Part shown: in pieces, positions 1 through 5,844 of the stretch | Layout of the letters: every line of letters starts with the position of its first letter | Position numbering within the stretch: the stretch's first letter is position 1 | IMG/VR virus record: IMGVR_UViG_3300042922_000468 | Span: 1-39,183 of that record | Source: a virus | Length of the DNA stretch: 39,183 nucleotides | Direction: 5' to 3' (one strand) | Notes under the pieces: generated by a model | Told to the model about the DNA's origin: nothing | Databases searched by the model: none | The model's input: only the letters and a program-made list of their open reading frames with translations | Program-made: the position numbers and the translations under genes

Positions 1-127
1 CTTGAAACGCCTTCAATCTTTTTATCCTGTTCTTCTAGTACTTTAAGTTGTAGTTTTAGTTGATCCATTGGTGAAAGTTGTTTTTGTATGTTCTTTTCCA
101 TTTCTTCAAATCTAGTAACATATTCTG
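1..127. repeat. Terminal direct repeat marking the circular junction
   Basis: These 127 bases are repeated without change at 39057-39183. The antirepressor reading frame continues without a break when the two copies are merged, so the molecule is circular or circularly permuted with a unit length of 39,056 bp. A length of 127 matches a common assembler k-mer, so the repeat is more likely an assembly overlap than a biological terminal repeat. Confidence 0.95.
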
Positions 128-404
128 CTGTGAATAATACTCCTTTAGTTCCTGTCATTTTATTAGCTACCATGTCGCAACCTTTTCTTGTTAATAGGTA
201 ACATGGATAGGTTTGATTATTTTCATTTGTATAGGTATCTTCTATAAAGAATTGAGCAGAATCCAAATTTGGATTTTGGTCTAGAACTGCCTTATATCCT
301 TTGATATCTCTAAGTATATGAGTGTGCAATTTCCCAACTTGTAAAGCTACTTCCCTACTGTCAGTTACTAAAATTCCATCTTTGTTTAAAACTTGCATTT
401 TCAA
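1..404 (-). CDS. Rha/ORF6C-type phage antirepressor, N-terminal part (cut by contig end)
   Basis: This is the 5' part of a gene that continues at 39056 and ends at 38753, giving 235 residues in all. I place the start at TTG 404, which lies 8 nt after a perfect AGGAGG; the ATG at 398 is too far away. The N-terminal ~100 residues match the Rha family of phage regulatory proteins (start MKMQVLNKDG, then TDSREVALQVGK and HTHILRDI). The C-terminal half is an ORF6C domain. In this family the Rha domain is thought to bind DNA and the proteins counter repressors or act in lytic development. It is the fourth leftward gene after the early promoter, a usual antirepressor position. Its ribosome site overlaps the stop of the gene before it. 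Confidence 0.85.
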   Translation of the reverse strand, partial: MKMQVLNKDGILVTDSREVALQVGKLHTHILRDIKGYKAVLDQNPNLDSAQFFIEDTYTNENNQTYPCYLLTRKGCDMVANKMTGTKGVLFTAEYVTRFEEMEKNIQKQLSPMDQLKLQLKVLEEQDKKIEGVS

Positions 405-416
405 ATTACATTCCTC

Positions 417-572
417 CTAATTTCTTAAAGCCTTTTCATATATTCTTTTTAATGTGTTATCCATAATTTCTCTGCTAGGTTGCTTTCTTACTATTATTTT
501 AAAGCCGTTTATTTCTCCATCTGTAAGAAAGTAACTACCATCTTCTTTTATGAGTAATTTAGGTTTATCCAT
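417..572 (-). CDS. Small early protein, 51 aa, function unknown
   Basis: The frame begins MDKPKLLIKEDGSYFLTDGE and ends IYEKALRN before a TAG. The start ATG at 572 follows a GGGGG ribosome site. The stop overlaps the AGGAGG of the antirepressor gene, so the two are probably translationally coupled. The N-terminal half looks like two beta strands (LLIKEDG, SYFLTDGEI) and the C-terminal half like a charged helix. I recognise no family. Confidence 0.7.
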   Translation of the reverse strand: MDKPKLLIKEDGSYFLTDGEINGFKIIVRKQPSREIMDNTLKRIYEKALRN

Positions 573-576
573 ACTG

Positions 577-771
577 CTACCCCCTAATTGCTTTTATAAC
601 TTCATCTATAGTTGCACCAGTTGCTGAACTAATTAGTTCTAATTTATCAATTGTTGGATTGTCCTTTTTTCTTAGATTTAATTTAGATAAATAGTCTAAA
701 GAAATACCTGTTTTCTCTGATACATCCTTCATTGTCATGTCATGTGCATTACACAGCTGTCTTAAACTCAC
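577..771 (-). CDS. Small Cro/CI-family HTH repressor (Cro-like)
   Basis: A 64-residue protein that is essentially one XRE-type helix-turn-helix domain, of typical Cro size. GTG 771 is chosen as start because AGGAGG lies 8 nt upstream. Residues around DYLSKLNLRKKDNPTIDKL align closely with DYISKLELNKKGNPSMNSL of the divergent 143-residue repressor at 1448-1879. The two are paralogues and may recognise related operators. Its place downstream of the early leftward promoter fits a Cro role, turning down repressor and early transcription. It lies beyond the terminator at 793-852, so its level should depend on read-through there. Confidence 0.85.
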   Translation of the reverse strand: MSLRQLCNAHDMTMKDVSEKTGISLDYLSKLNLRKKDNPTIDKLELISSATGATIDEVIKAIRG

Positions 772-792
772 GTTTCACACCTCCTTTCTAGC

Positions 793-852
793 AAAATAAA
801 AAGAGCCGCTCAGCCCTTATACTTCAATTAGCATAAGTGACCAAACGGCTCT
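793..852 (-). terminator. Early-operon intrinsic terminator overlapping the end of the first gene
   Basis: On the minus strand AGAGCCG (852-846) pairs with CGGCTCT (808-802), followed at once by TTTTTATTTT. A CTTAT/ATAAG stem sits inside the loop. The upstream arm lies inside the 3' end of the 90-residue gene, so ribosomes finishing that gene would disturb it. It separates the first early gene from the Cro-like and antirepressor genes. Confidence 0.75.
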
Positions 853-1096
853 GGCTCTGGCTCTCAAAATTAACACGCTTGTTAATCGGCTCTGGCTCTG
901 GCTCTTTCATATTTTCGATTTCAACATTTTGTAGTTTGAAAGTAAAATCCTCCGAACTAAAAATTTTATGAATTATAAAATTATTCTTGCATTTTTTGCA
1001 ATATTGAATTGAATCTAAAGTATCTTCTGCCATATATCCTGTCTTGACATTACATTTTTTGTGTCTAACCTCATATAGTTTCATAATCTTACTCAT
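824..1096 (-). CDS. First leftward early protein, 90 aa, Cys-containing, function unknown
   Basis: This is the first sizeable gene after the early promoter. ATG 1096 overlaps the stop of a 7-codon frame (TTTATGA), with AAGGTGAG as ribosome site. A CKKC motif near residue 33 and a further Cys may bind metal. The C-terminal ~30 residues (KEPEPEPINK, ESQSQSRL) come from the GGCTCT repeats and look unstructured. Because the terminator lies in its 3' end, the protein or its translation could control downstream early expression, as N-like or attenuation factors do. That is inference from position only. Confidence 0.7.
   Translation of the reverse strand: MSKIMKLYEVRHKKCNVKTGYMAEDTLDSIQYCKKCKNNFIIHKIFSSEDFTFKLQNVEIENMKEPEPEPINKRVNFESQSQSRLVTYAN
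846..905. repeat. Two 19-bp direct repeats, each built from three GGCTCT units
   Basis: CGGCTCTGGCTCTGGCTCT occurs at 846-864 and again at 887-905, separated by 22 bp holding a TTAACA/TGTTAA inverted repeat. In the minus-strand RNA this gives six AGAGCC copies upstream of the single GGCTCT terminator arm, so the terminator can form in several registers. In the protein the repeats read as EPEPEP and ESQSQS, in different frames. Confidence 0.85.
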
Positions 1097-1282
1097 AAAT
1101 TTCTCACCTTTAACATATTAATCAATCCTCCATAATTTCTAAATAATAAAACTGTTCTTTGTATATTTGCACTTCTTCTCCCCCAATCGCTAAATGACAA
1201 TCCCCATATTCTGAAACTTTCAACTGTCGTTATACATGTTCTTTCCCTCATTCCATTTTGTTGTTTCCCTGTCTATGTCTAT
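1097..1282 (-). other. Early leader with only tiny open frames
   Basis: The stretch between the early promoter and the 90-residue gene holds no convincing gene. A 16-codon frame at 1172-1122 starts at GTG after GGGGGAG. A 7-codon frame (MLKVRNL) follows GGAGG and overlaps the start of the 90-residue gene. These may be leader peptides or simply spacer. Confidence 0.4.
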
Positions 1283-1311
1283 ATAATAAGCCTATAGTCT
1301 TATATATTCAA
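1283..1311 (-). promoter_or_regulatory. Early lytic promoter (leftward)
   Basis: On the minus strand TTGAAT (1311-1306) and TATTAT (1288-1283) are separated by 17 bp. Operator 1286-1303 occupies the spacer and part of the -10 element, and operator 1319-1336 lies just upstream. Repressor bound there would shut the promoter off, as in other temperate phages. Confidence 0.75.
1286..1303. promoter_or_regulatory. Repressor operator, copy 1
   Basis: ATAAGCCTATAGTCTTAT is an 18-bp palindrome with one mismatched pair. It lies between the -35 and -10 elements of the leftward early promoter. The same palindrome recurs at 1319-1336 and 1415-1432. Confidence 0.8.
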
Positions 1312-1318
1312 TCTTTAA

Positions 1319-1336
1319 ATAAGACTATAGGCTTAG
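1319..1336. promoter_or_regulatory. Repressor operator, copy 2
   Basis: ATAAGACTATAGGCTTAG matches the palindrome of copy 1 except at the outermost base. Its centre is 33 bp from copy 1, about three helical turns, which favours cooperative binding of dimers. Confidence 0.8.
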
Positions 1337-1383
1337 TTTGTGTTAAATTAACTCTCTTTTTCTTTAATTAGCTTCATATTACA

Positions 1384-1411
1384 TTGATTTTTAAAATAAG
1401 TATGATAATAT
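1384..1411 (+). promoter_or_regulatory. Probable promoter for the repressor gene
   Basis: TTGATT (1384-1389) and TAATAT (1406-1411) are spaced by 16 bp in front of the repressor gene. The operator at 1415-1432 sits at the likely start of transcription, which suggests autoregulation. The exact -10 register is uncertain in this A/T-rich run. Confidence 0.5.
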
Positions 1412-1414
1412 AAA

Positions 1415-1432
1415 ATAAGACTATAGACTTAT
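1415..1432. promoter_or_regulatory. Repressor operator, copy 3
   Basis: ATAAGACTATAGACTTAT, a near-perfect palindrome, lies between the rightward promoter and the repressor start codon. Together with copies 1 and 2 it makes a three-operator divergent switch region. Confidence 0.8.
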
Positions 1433-1447
1433 TGATGGGAGGGGAAT

Positions 1448-1879
1448 ATGCAAACTATAGGTAAAAATCTTAAAGAAATAAGAATTAAAAATAATCTGTC
1501 ACAAAAAGAATTATCCGAATTATCTGGATTAAGTATTGATTATATTTCTAAATTGGAATTGAACAAAAAAGGCAATCCTTCAATGAATTCTTTATTAAAA
1601 CTATCAACAGCATTGAATTGTACTGTAGATGATTTAACTAGAAATACTGAAGAAGATAATGAAAAAAATATCTATGAAATGATTGAAGAAATACTAAAGA
1701 AAAATAATATGCATAATGAAGAAACTCAAGTAGCAGCTCTATTACTAGCAAAATTAAGATCCAATAATTTAATAAATGAGGATTTTGAAATGACACCTAG
1801 CCTTGTCAAACTACTTGAAGAAGCTATTCGTTTAGATGCAAAAATAGAGAAAAATATCAAGAACGCAGAAGATGAATAA
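1448..1879 (+). CDS. CI-like prophage repressor (XRE HTH)
   Basis: A 143-residue protein. Residues ~5-62 are an XRE/Cro-CI helix-turn-helix (NLSQKELSELSGLS, then DYISKLELNKKGNPS). The remaining ~80 residues are charged and helical, probably for oligomerisation. There is no peptidase-type LexA/CI C-terminal domain, so RecA-driven self-cleavage is unlikely; induction could instead use the antirepressor. ATG 1448 follows GGGAGGGG. Three palindromic operators lie just upstream, overlapping the divergent early promoter and probably its own. It is the first gene of the rightward lysogeny module and is similar to the small HTH protein at 577-771. Confidence 0.88.
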   Translation: MQTIGKNLKEIRIKNNLSQKELSELSGLSIDYISKLELNKKGNPSMNSLLKLSTALNCTVDDLTRNTEEDNEKNIYEMIEEILKKNNMHNEETQVAALLLAKLRSNNLINEDFEMTPSLVKLLEEAIRLDAKIEKNIKNAEDE

Positions 1880-1970
1880 GTTTATTAAAATCAACTTGCT
1901 TATTAGATATTAAAGAATTGATAATGTTTACAGCTTGGACTATATTTTTAGTTTTCACACATTTACTCAT
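1857..1970 (-). CDS. Possible 37-aa protein convergent with the repressor gene
   Basis: A frame beginning MSKCVKTKNIVQAVNIINSL starts at ATG 1970 after an AAGGGGTG ribosome site. A promoter-like TGATATAAT lies 32-40 bases upstream of the start. Its last 23 bases overlap the 3' end of the repressor gene on the other strand. I know of no relative. It could be a small regulatory peptide or the incidental translation of an antisense transcript. Confidence 0.4.
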   Translation of the reverse strand: MSKCVKTKNIVQAVNIINSLISNKQVDFNKLIHLLRS

Positions 1971-2001
1971 AAATACACCCCTTTGTTATTATGTTAACAA
2001 T

Positions 2002-2010
2002 ATTATATCA
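2002..2010 (-). promoter_or_regulatory. Extended -10 promoter facing the repressor gene
   Basis: The minus strand reads TGATATAAT, a perfect extended -10, with no clear -35. Transcripts would run through the 37-residue frame and antisense into the 3' end of the repressor gene. A CGGAA-TAT-TTCCG palindrome at 2029-2041 lies just upstream. Confidence 0.45.
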
Positions 2011-2028
2011 TGCCAAAATATGAATGAA

Positions 2029-2132
2029 CGGAATATTTCCGACAATTAAAAATAATTACAAATCGTTTTGTAATATTTTTCTAATATTATTTACACCCTT
2101 CATATTGTATAATTATTTCACAAATAATTTGT
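2029..2132. promoter_or_regulatory. Cluster of palindromes upstream of the small HTH gene
   Basis: Three palindromes lie close together: CGGAATATTTCCG (2029-2041), ATTACAAATCGTTTTGTAAT (2055-2074, 18 of 20 symmetric) and ACAAATAATTTGT (2120-2132). The last two share an ACAAA/TTTGT core. A rightward TATAAT at 2108-2113 lies between them. They are probably operators, likely for the HTH protein encoded just downstream. Confidence 0.55.
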
Positions 2133-2150
2133 CGAATTATGGAGGATTAT

Positions 2151-2390
2151 ATGAGACACATAAGAAGAAGTAAAGGATTAACTCAAAAGGAACTCGCTAA
2201 AAAAATAGGAATAAGTCAAAGTTATATTTCAAAATTAGAAAGTAATGAAGAAATGTTGTGCAATCTATCACTTAAAAACGTAAATGAACTAGCTAGATTT
2301 ATGGAGATTTGTCCTGTTATCTTGGCTACTTCTTTAATTAAACAATGTTATAAAAAAGATTGTTTTAAAAGGTGCGGTGATTGTGGATAG
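2151..2390 (+). CDS. Small XRE HTH protein with Cys-rich tail
   Basis: The protein has 79 residues when started at ATG 2151, which follows GGAGG (2141-2145). The in-frame ATG at 2139 overlaps that ribosome site and is unlikely. Residues ~5-60 form a helix-turn-helix (GLTQKELAKKIGISQSYISK). The tail CYKKDCFKRCGDCG has four cysteines and may bind zinc or sense redox. It lies 11 bp before the integrase and probably shares its transcript. The palindromes at 2055-2132 suggest autoregulation and control of integrase. It could be an excision or lysogeny regulator; the role is inferred. Confidence 0.75.
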   Translation: MRHIRRSKGLTQKELAKKIGISQSYISKLESNEEMLCNLSLKNVNELARFMEICPVILATSLIKQCYKKDCFKRCGDCG

Positions 2391-2401
2391 GAGGAATGTA
2401 A

Positions 2402-3910
2402 ATGAAAGTAGCAGTATACACTAGAAAATCAGTATATAAGGAAGGAGCTATCTCTATAGATACTCAAATTAAACTTTGTAAAGAGTATATCTTAAGGGAT
2501 AATCCAAAAGCGGAATTTGAAATATTTGAAGATGAAGGTTTTTCAGGAAAGAATACTAATAGGCCCGCATTTAAAAAGATGTTGTCTCTAATTAAATTAG
2601 GGATTTTTAATACTGTAATTTGTTATAAAATTGACAGATTAGCAAGAAATACATTAGATTTTTTGAAAACCTTTGAATTTTTAAAGGAAAATAATGTTTC
2701 TCTTGTATCTGTATCGGATGGAATAGATCCTAATACCTCTGTCGGAGTTTTGCAATTAACATTATTAGCAGCATTTGCCCAAATGGAAAGAGAAAATATC
2801 CAGATAAGAGTAAGTGATAATTTATTAGAATTAGCCAAGAGTGGGAAATGGACCGGTGGTTCCGCTCCCATTGGCTATATTCAAACAAGCAAAGGAACTC
2901 TTGAAATAGAAAATGAAGATATGATTAAAGATATCTTTAGAATGAAATATGAAAATAAATCCGTAAATGAAATAATTGATACTATTGATTTAAATTATAA
3001 TTATAAATTTTCTCATTCTAATGTTTTGAATTCTGTTTTAAGAAAGCCAATACATGTTAAAAGCTCTATAGAAGTTTCTCAATATTTACGTTCCAAGGGT
3101 TATAAAGTTATAGGTGAAGAAGATGGGTTAAACGGCTATTACAACTACAAAGACAAAACAGGGGATTATCGTATAGTCGGGAATGTGAAAGCTTGTATAG
3201 AGCCTAATAAGTGGCTTAGAATCAATATGGATATGGATAGACTAAATAAAAGAGAAAACTCTAAGTTTAGCAAGGATTTTTATTTAACTAAAACTTTAGT
3301 ATGTCCAGAATGCGGAGGGACTTATTTAGGATGCACAAAGACTTGGAGTAAAAAATATACACTAAAAGATAATACTGAGAAGGAATATAAAACAATTGTT
3401 AGCTATTATCATTGTAGAAATAATGCTAAAGGGAAATTAAAAACTTGTGGAAATAATAAAAATATAAGAAAAGAAAAAATAGAAAGTACAATAGATGAAT
3501 TAATGCTCTCTTTACAGGATATATCAAATTTTGAAAGCTTATATAATAGTTCTAAGCAAACTAATAATAGGAATGAAATTAAGGCTTTAAATACCAAAAT
3601 TAAGACCATAGAGAAGAATATTAATGGGTTAATGGATAAAGTTATGTTATTAAGCGTAGAAGCTTCTAAAGTCTTTTTAAATAAGATTGAGGAACTAACA
3701 TTAGAAAAGACTAATTTAATAACTAGGCGTACAGATCTTGAAATTGAAGATATGACTATAAGTTCCAATACTAAAGAATCTACTTATAGTAAGATATTAC
3801 AATACAATAAAGATATGAGTATAGAAGAAAAGAGAGAAATATTAATGTATTCTTTTGACAAAATTATTTATAATCCCAAGACTGAGACACTAGAAATTTT
3901 TCTTGTTTAA
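2402..3910 (+). CDS. int: Large serine recombinase (phage integrase)
   Basis: A 502-residue large serine recombinase that integrates and excises phage DNA between attP and attB. The N-terminal resolvase domain has the nucleophile Ser10 in YTRKS and the KIDRLARN motif at 76-83. The recombinase domain follows, then a zinc ribbon with CPECGGTYLGC near residue 301 and a second Cys pair (YYHCRN, TCGN) near 336-350, then a long coiled coil. The length and all key motifs are intact. ATG 2402 follows AGGAGG. The last codons lie inside the 58-bp palindrome at 3898-3955, a candidate attP. Excision would need a directionality factor that I cannot identify. Confidence 0.95.
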   Translation: MKVAVYTRKSVYKEGAISIDTQIKLCKEYILRDNPKAEFEIFEDEGFSGKNTNRPAFKKMLSLIKLGIFNTVICYKIDRLARNTLDFLKTFEFLKENNVSLVSVSDGIDPNTSVGVLQLTLLAAFAQMERENIQIRVSDNLLELAKSGKWTGGSAPIGYIQTSKGTLEIENEDMIKDIFRMKYENKSVNEIIDTIDLNYNYKFSHSNVLNSVLRKPIHVKSSIEVSQYLRSKGYKVIGEEDGLNGYYNYKDKTGDYRIVGNVKACIEPNKWLRINMDMDRLNKRENSKFSKDFYLTKTLVCPECGGTYLGCTKTWSKKYTLKDNTEKEYKTIVSYYHCRNNAKGKLKTCGNNKNIRKEKIESTIDELMLSLQDISNFESLYNSSKQTNNRNEIKALNTKIKTIEKNINGLMDKVMLLSVEASKVFLNKIEELTLEKTNLITRRTDLEIEDMTISSNTKESTYSKILQYNKDMSIEEKREILMYSFDKIIYNPKTETLEIFLV

Positions 3911-3955
3911 ACAATCATAGGCGAACATACTCCTATATTTAGTTTAACAAGAAAA
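3898..3955. other. Candidate attP: 58-bp imperfect palindrome at the integrase 3' end
   Basis: Outer arms TTTTCTTGTTTAAAC (3898-3912) and GTTTAACAAGAAAA (3942-3955) and inner arms ATAGG (3917-3921) and CCTAT (3932-3936) share one centre at 3926/3927. The two 29-bp half sites agree at 21 positions. Large serine integrases use attP sites of about 50 bp with this kind of half-site symmetry. There is no terminator-like G/C stem or T run here. Confidence 0.5.
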
Positions 3956-3995
3956 TATAATACTATTTTTTAATATTATATACTTATTTGAATAT

Positions 3996-4020
3996 AAAAA
4001 TAAGCCCCTTAATTGGGGCT
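3996..4020 (-). terminator. Terminator at the end of the leftward transcripts
   Basis: AGCCCC-AATTAA-GGGGCT on the minus strand is followed by TATTTTTA. The stop codon of the 137-residue gene lies in the hairpin loop. The plus strand also has a T run just downstream, so the hairpin may stop integrase transcripts too. Confidence 0.8.
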
Positions 4021-4422
4021 AACTTTTTGCTTAGTTAGTTCTATATATCTATCATTATCTTCATCGTCGGGAATCCAAATTTTTTTTCCAATTTCTAAAC
4101 TTTGAAAATCTCCACTATTATAAAATTCTATGACATTACCATCATCTAAATAAATTTCTTCAATATAATAAGTGCGTTCTCCTGTATCTCCAAAACTAGG
4201 AGTACTACTATTTATTTTAGCTTTTAATCTTATATTCTCATTGCTTAGATCATCTTTAAAAAGATTTATATAGTAATATTCTGAGTACTCTCTTTTTTCT
4301 ATTATGCTTCCAATATTTGTAGAACCAAATCGTGTATAAGGTATAAATGCTATGGTTAAAACAATCAATACAATTAAATATGCGAGTATTGTTTTTTCTT
4401 TTTCATTAATAGATAATTTCAT
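4009..4422 (-). CDS. Membrane-anchored protein, possible lysogenic conversion gene
   Basis: A 137-residue protein with one hydrophobic segment at ~12-28 (TILAYLIVLIVLTIAFIP) and an outward-looking remainder rich in Tyr and acidic residues. It follows the lipoprotein gene by 9 bp and shares its promoter. The pair sits after the lysis genes, closed off by terminators on both sides, which is typical of cargo expressed in the prophage. Surface exclusion of other phages is a reasonable guess; no family is recognised. Confidence 0.75.
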   Translation of the reverse strand: MKLSINEKEKTILAYLIVLIVLTIAFIPYTRFGSTNIGSIIEKREYSEYYYINLFKDDLSNENIRLKAKINSSTPSFGDTGERTYYIEEIYLDDGNVIEFYNSGDFQSLEIGKKIWIPDDEDNDRYIELTKQKVSPN

Positions 4423-4431
4423 TCAATCACC

Positions 4432-4662
4432 TTATTTCTTAGATTTTCTAAATCCAGCTTCTTTAGCTTCTGCTTCTGTTTTAAACCATTGTTCAGCATC
4501 CGTTTTATCATAATAAGCACCATCAGGCATATGATATATTTTTTCGCCGTTGCTATTTATATTGCCTTTAATATCTCCCTTTTCTTTAGTTTTACTACTA
4601 CAAGCAACAATACTAAAACTTAGTAAAAATATAAAAAAGATTAAAAATATCTTTTTTCTCAT
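4432..4662 (-). CDS. Small lipoprotein with a short nuclease-tail-like C-terminal module
   Basis: A 76-residue protein with a classic lipoprotein signal: MRKK, a hydrophobic stretch, then the lipobox SIVAC with the lipidated Cys at residue 21. The mature part contains GNINSNGEKIYHMPDGAYYD followed by a WFKTEAEAKEAGFRKSKK tail. This matches a small module found at the C-terminus of some secreted nucleases and cell-surface proteins. It would be tethered to the outer face of the membrane. With the gene at 4009-4422 it forms a separate transcription unit. Superinfection exclusion is the most likely role of such a prophage lipoprotein, but that is inference. Confidence 0.8.
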   Translation of the reverse strand: MRKKIFLIFFIFLLSFSIVACSSKTKEKGDIKGNINSNGEKIYHMPDGAYYDKTDAEQWFKTEAEAKEAGFRKSKK

Positions 4663-4691
4663 AAATATTCCCCCTCAACCAATATAACTAA

Positions 4692-4721
4692 ATTCTAGCA
4701 TATTGCACTTAAAATTAGCAA
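4692..4721 (-). promoter_or_regulatory. Promoter of the lipoprotein/membrane-protein cassette
   Basis: The minus strand has TTGCTA (4721-4716) and TAGAAT (4697-4692) with an 18-bp spacer, directly after the strong terminator that follows the endolysin gene. This lets the two-gene cassette be expressed independently of the late operon. Confidence 0.5.
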
Positions 4722-4754
4722 TAAAAAAAGAGCCTAGAGATTTTTCCCTAGGCT
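4722..4754 (-). terminator. Late-operon terminator after the endolysin gene
   Basis: AGCCTAG (4754-4748) pairs with CTAGGCT (4737-4731) on the minus strand and is followed by CTTTTTTTAT. It is a strong intrinsic terminator placed 6 bp after the endolysin stop codon. Confidence 0.88.
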
Positions 4755-4759
4755 TATAA

Positions 4760-5563
4760 TTATTTCTTAAATAGTTCTGAGAATGTATTAGTTCCCACTA
4801 TCTTATCTGCTGTTAATCCTCTATCTTTCTGGAATTGTCCCACTGCTGCTTCAGTTAATCCACCAAAGTCATTATCTACTTTGCCTTTATAATATCCCAA
4901 GGCCTTTAATCTTTCTTGTATTATTCCAGTTATATTACCAAAAGCACCTCTGCTTACAGTTATTCCATGAGTAGCCTTAATAGATAAATCTCCAAAAAAA
5001 CTATCTTCATCTAATCCTCTGTTAAACTGTACATTGAGTTCATGTTGGAATCTTTTAATTATATCTCCATCAATATAGTTTTGCCATGTAGCTTTTTGAG
5101 TTGGAGCTTGAACTTCTTGTTTTACTGGAGCACTTGAAGAAAGAGAACCTATATGGTTATAAAATGATCCTGGGCAGTCTGTAGACATAAAGTCTTTGTG
5201 TCCATATTCTCTTATATCTCCATATATACTCCTTAAATATGATCTTAATTCTTTAGCACTATTTAATTGAGCTTCTGTAGGCTGTTCTACTGTGAATTTA
5301 CCTTCAAAGCATATTCCTATAGAATCTGAATTTTGACCTAGCGTATGAGCTCCTATAGCTGTTAAAACCCTACCTTGATATATTGAACCATCTTTTCTTA
5401 CAAAGAAATGATATCCAATACCACTCCATCCTCTATTAACATGTGATCTATGAATATCTTCAACGGTGCAATTATCCCAATCAGCATGATGGTATACAAT
5501 TTTACTTGTCCATGTTCTATTGCTTAAATCTCCGAATTTTAAATTTTTATCTATTATATGCAT
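4760..5563 (-). CDS. Endolysin: N-acetylmuramoyl-L-alanine amidase with peptidoglycan-binding domain
   Basis: A 267-residue lysis enzyme. Residues ~20-140 are a PGRP/Amidase_2 domain with likely zinc ligands His25 or His26 (YHHADW), His122 (GHKDF) and Cys130 (TDCPG). It cuts the bond between MurNAc and L-alanine. After a linker (~140-165) comes a C-terminal binding region ending in a PG_binding_1-like repeat (YYKGKVDNDFGGLTE, VGQFQKDRGL). There is no signal peptide, so release depends on the holins encoded just before it. It is the last gene of the late operon and is followed by a terminator. Confidence 0.95.
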   Translation of the reverse strand: MHIIDKNLKFGDLSNRTWTSKIVYHHADWDNCTVEDIHRSHVNRGWSGIGYHFFVRKDGSIYQGRVLTAIGAHTLGQNSDSIGICFEGKFTVEQPTEAQLNSAKELRSYLRSIYGDIREYGHKDFMSTDCPGSFYNHIGSLSSSAPVKQEVQAPTQKATWQNYIDGDIIKRFQHELNVQFNRGLDEDSFFGDLSIKATHGITVSRGAFGNITGIIQERLKALGYYKGKVDNDFGGLTEAAVGQFQKDRGLTADKIVGTNTFSELFKK

Positions 5564-5571
5564 ATAATCAC

Positions 5572-5829
5572 CTATTCATCTTTCTTGATTTGCTTAAATA
5601 ATTGATTAGTATAAACAGCTGCACCAACTACAAGAACGCCTTGAATAACCGCTTGTACTGTAAGCCCACTTAAAGCTACTGAGCCTAAAATTCCAAGTGG
5701 AAGTAATATTAAAGGTATGTTTTTATCTGCAACGCTCTCAGTCCCTTTTAAAATCATTCCTAATACATATAATGCAGGTATTAAAACTAATGCGTTTTCA
5801 GTAACATATTTCATTAAATCAAAATCCAT
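5572..5829 (-). CDS. Holin, Hol44-like
   Basis: An 85-residue protein with two or three hydrophobic segments (ALVLIPALYVLGMIL, then IPLILLPLGILGSVALSGL, then VQAVIQGVLVVGAAVY) and a short charged tail ending KQIKKDE. The size, topology and KYVTEN start resemble the Hol44 holin family of clostridial and bacillar phages. It would form the membrane lesion that lets the amidase through. It is located 8 bp before the endolysin. Confidence 0.85.
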   Translation of the reverse strand: MDFDLMKYVTENALVLIPALYVLGMILKGTESVADKNIPLILLPLGILGSVALSGLTVQAVIQGVLVVGAAVYTNQLFKQIKKDE

Positions 5830-5844
5830 AATATTCTCTCCTTT

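Noticed and set aside
1-127. Biological terminal repeat (as in phages with fixed direct terminal repeats)
   Set aside because: The repeat lies inside a gene, and its length equals a standard assembler k-mer. An assembly overlap of a circular map is the simpler explanation.
846-905. CRISPR-like array at the GGCTCT repeats
   Set aside because: There are only two 19-bp copies with a 22-bp spacer, they consist of hexamer units, and they lie inside a gene end with no cas genes anywhere in the window.
2139-2150. Start of the small HTH gene at ATG 2139
   Set aside because: The ribosome site GGAGG lies inside this extension, directly after that ATG; ATG 2151 has correct spacing.
3417-3768. Plus-or-minus strand frame opposite the integrase C-terminus (119 codons)
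   Set aside because: It is the reverse-frame shadow of the integrase coiled-coil region, with no start signals.
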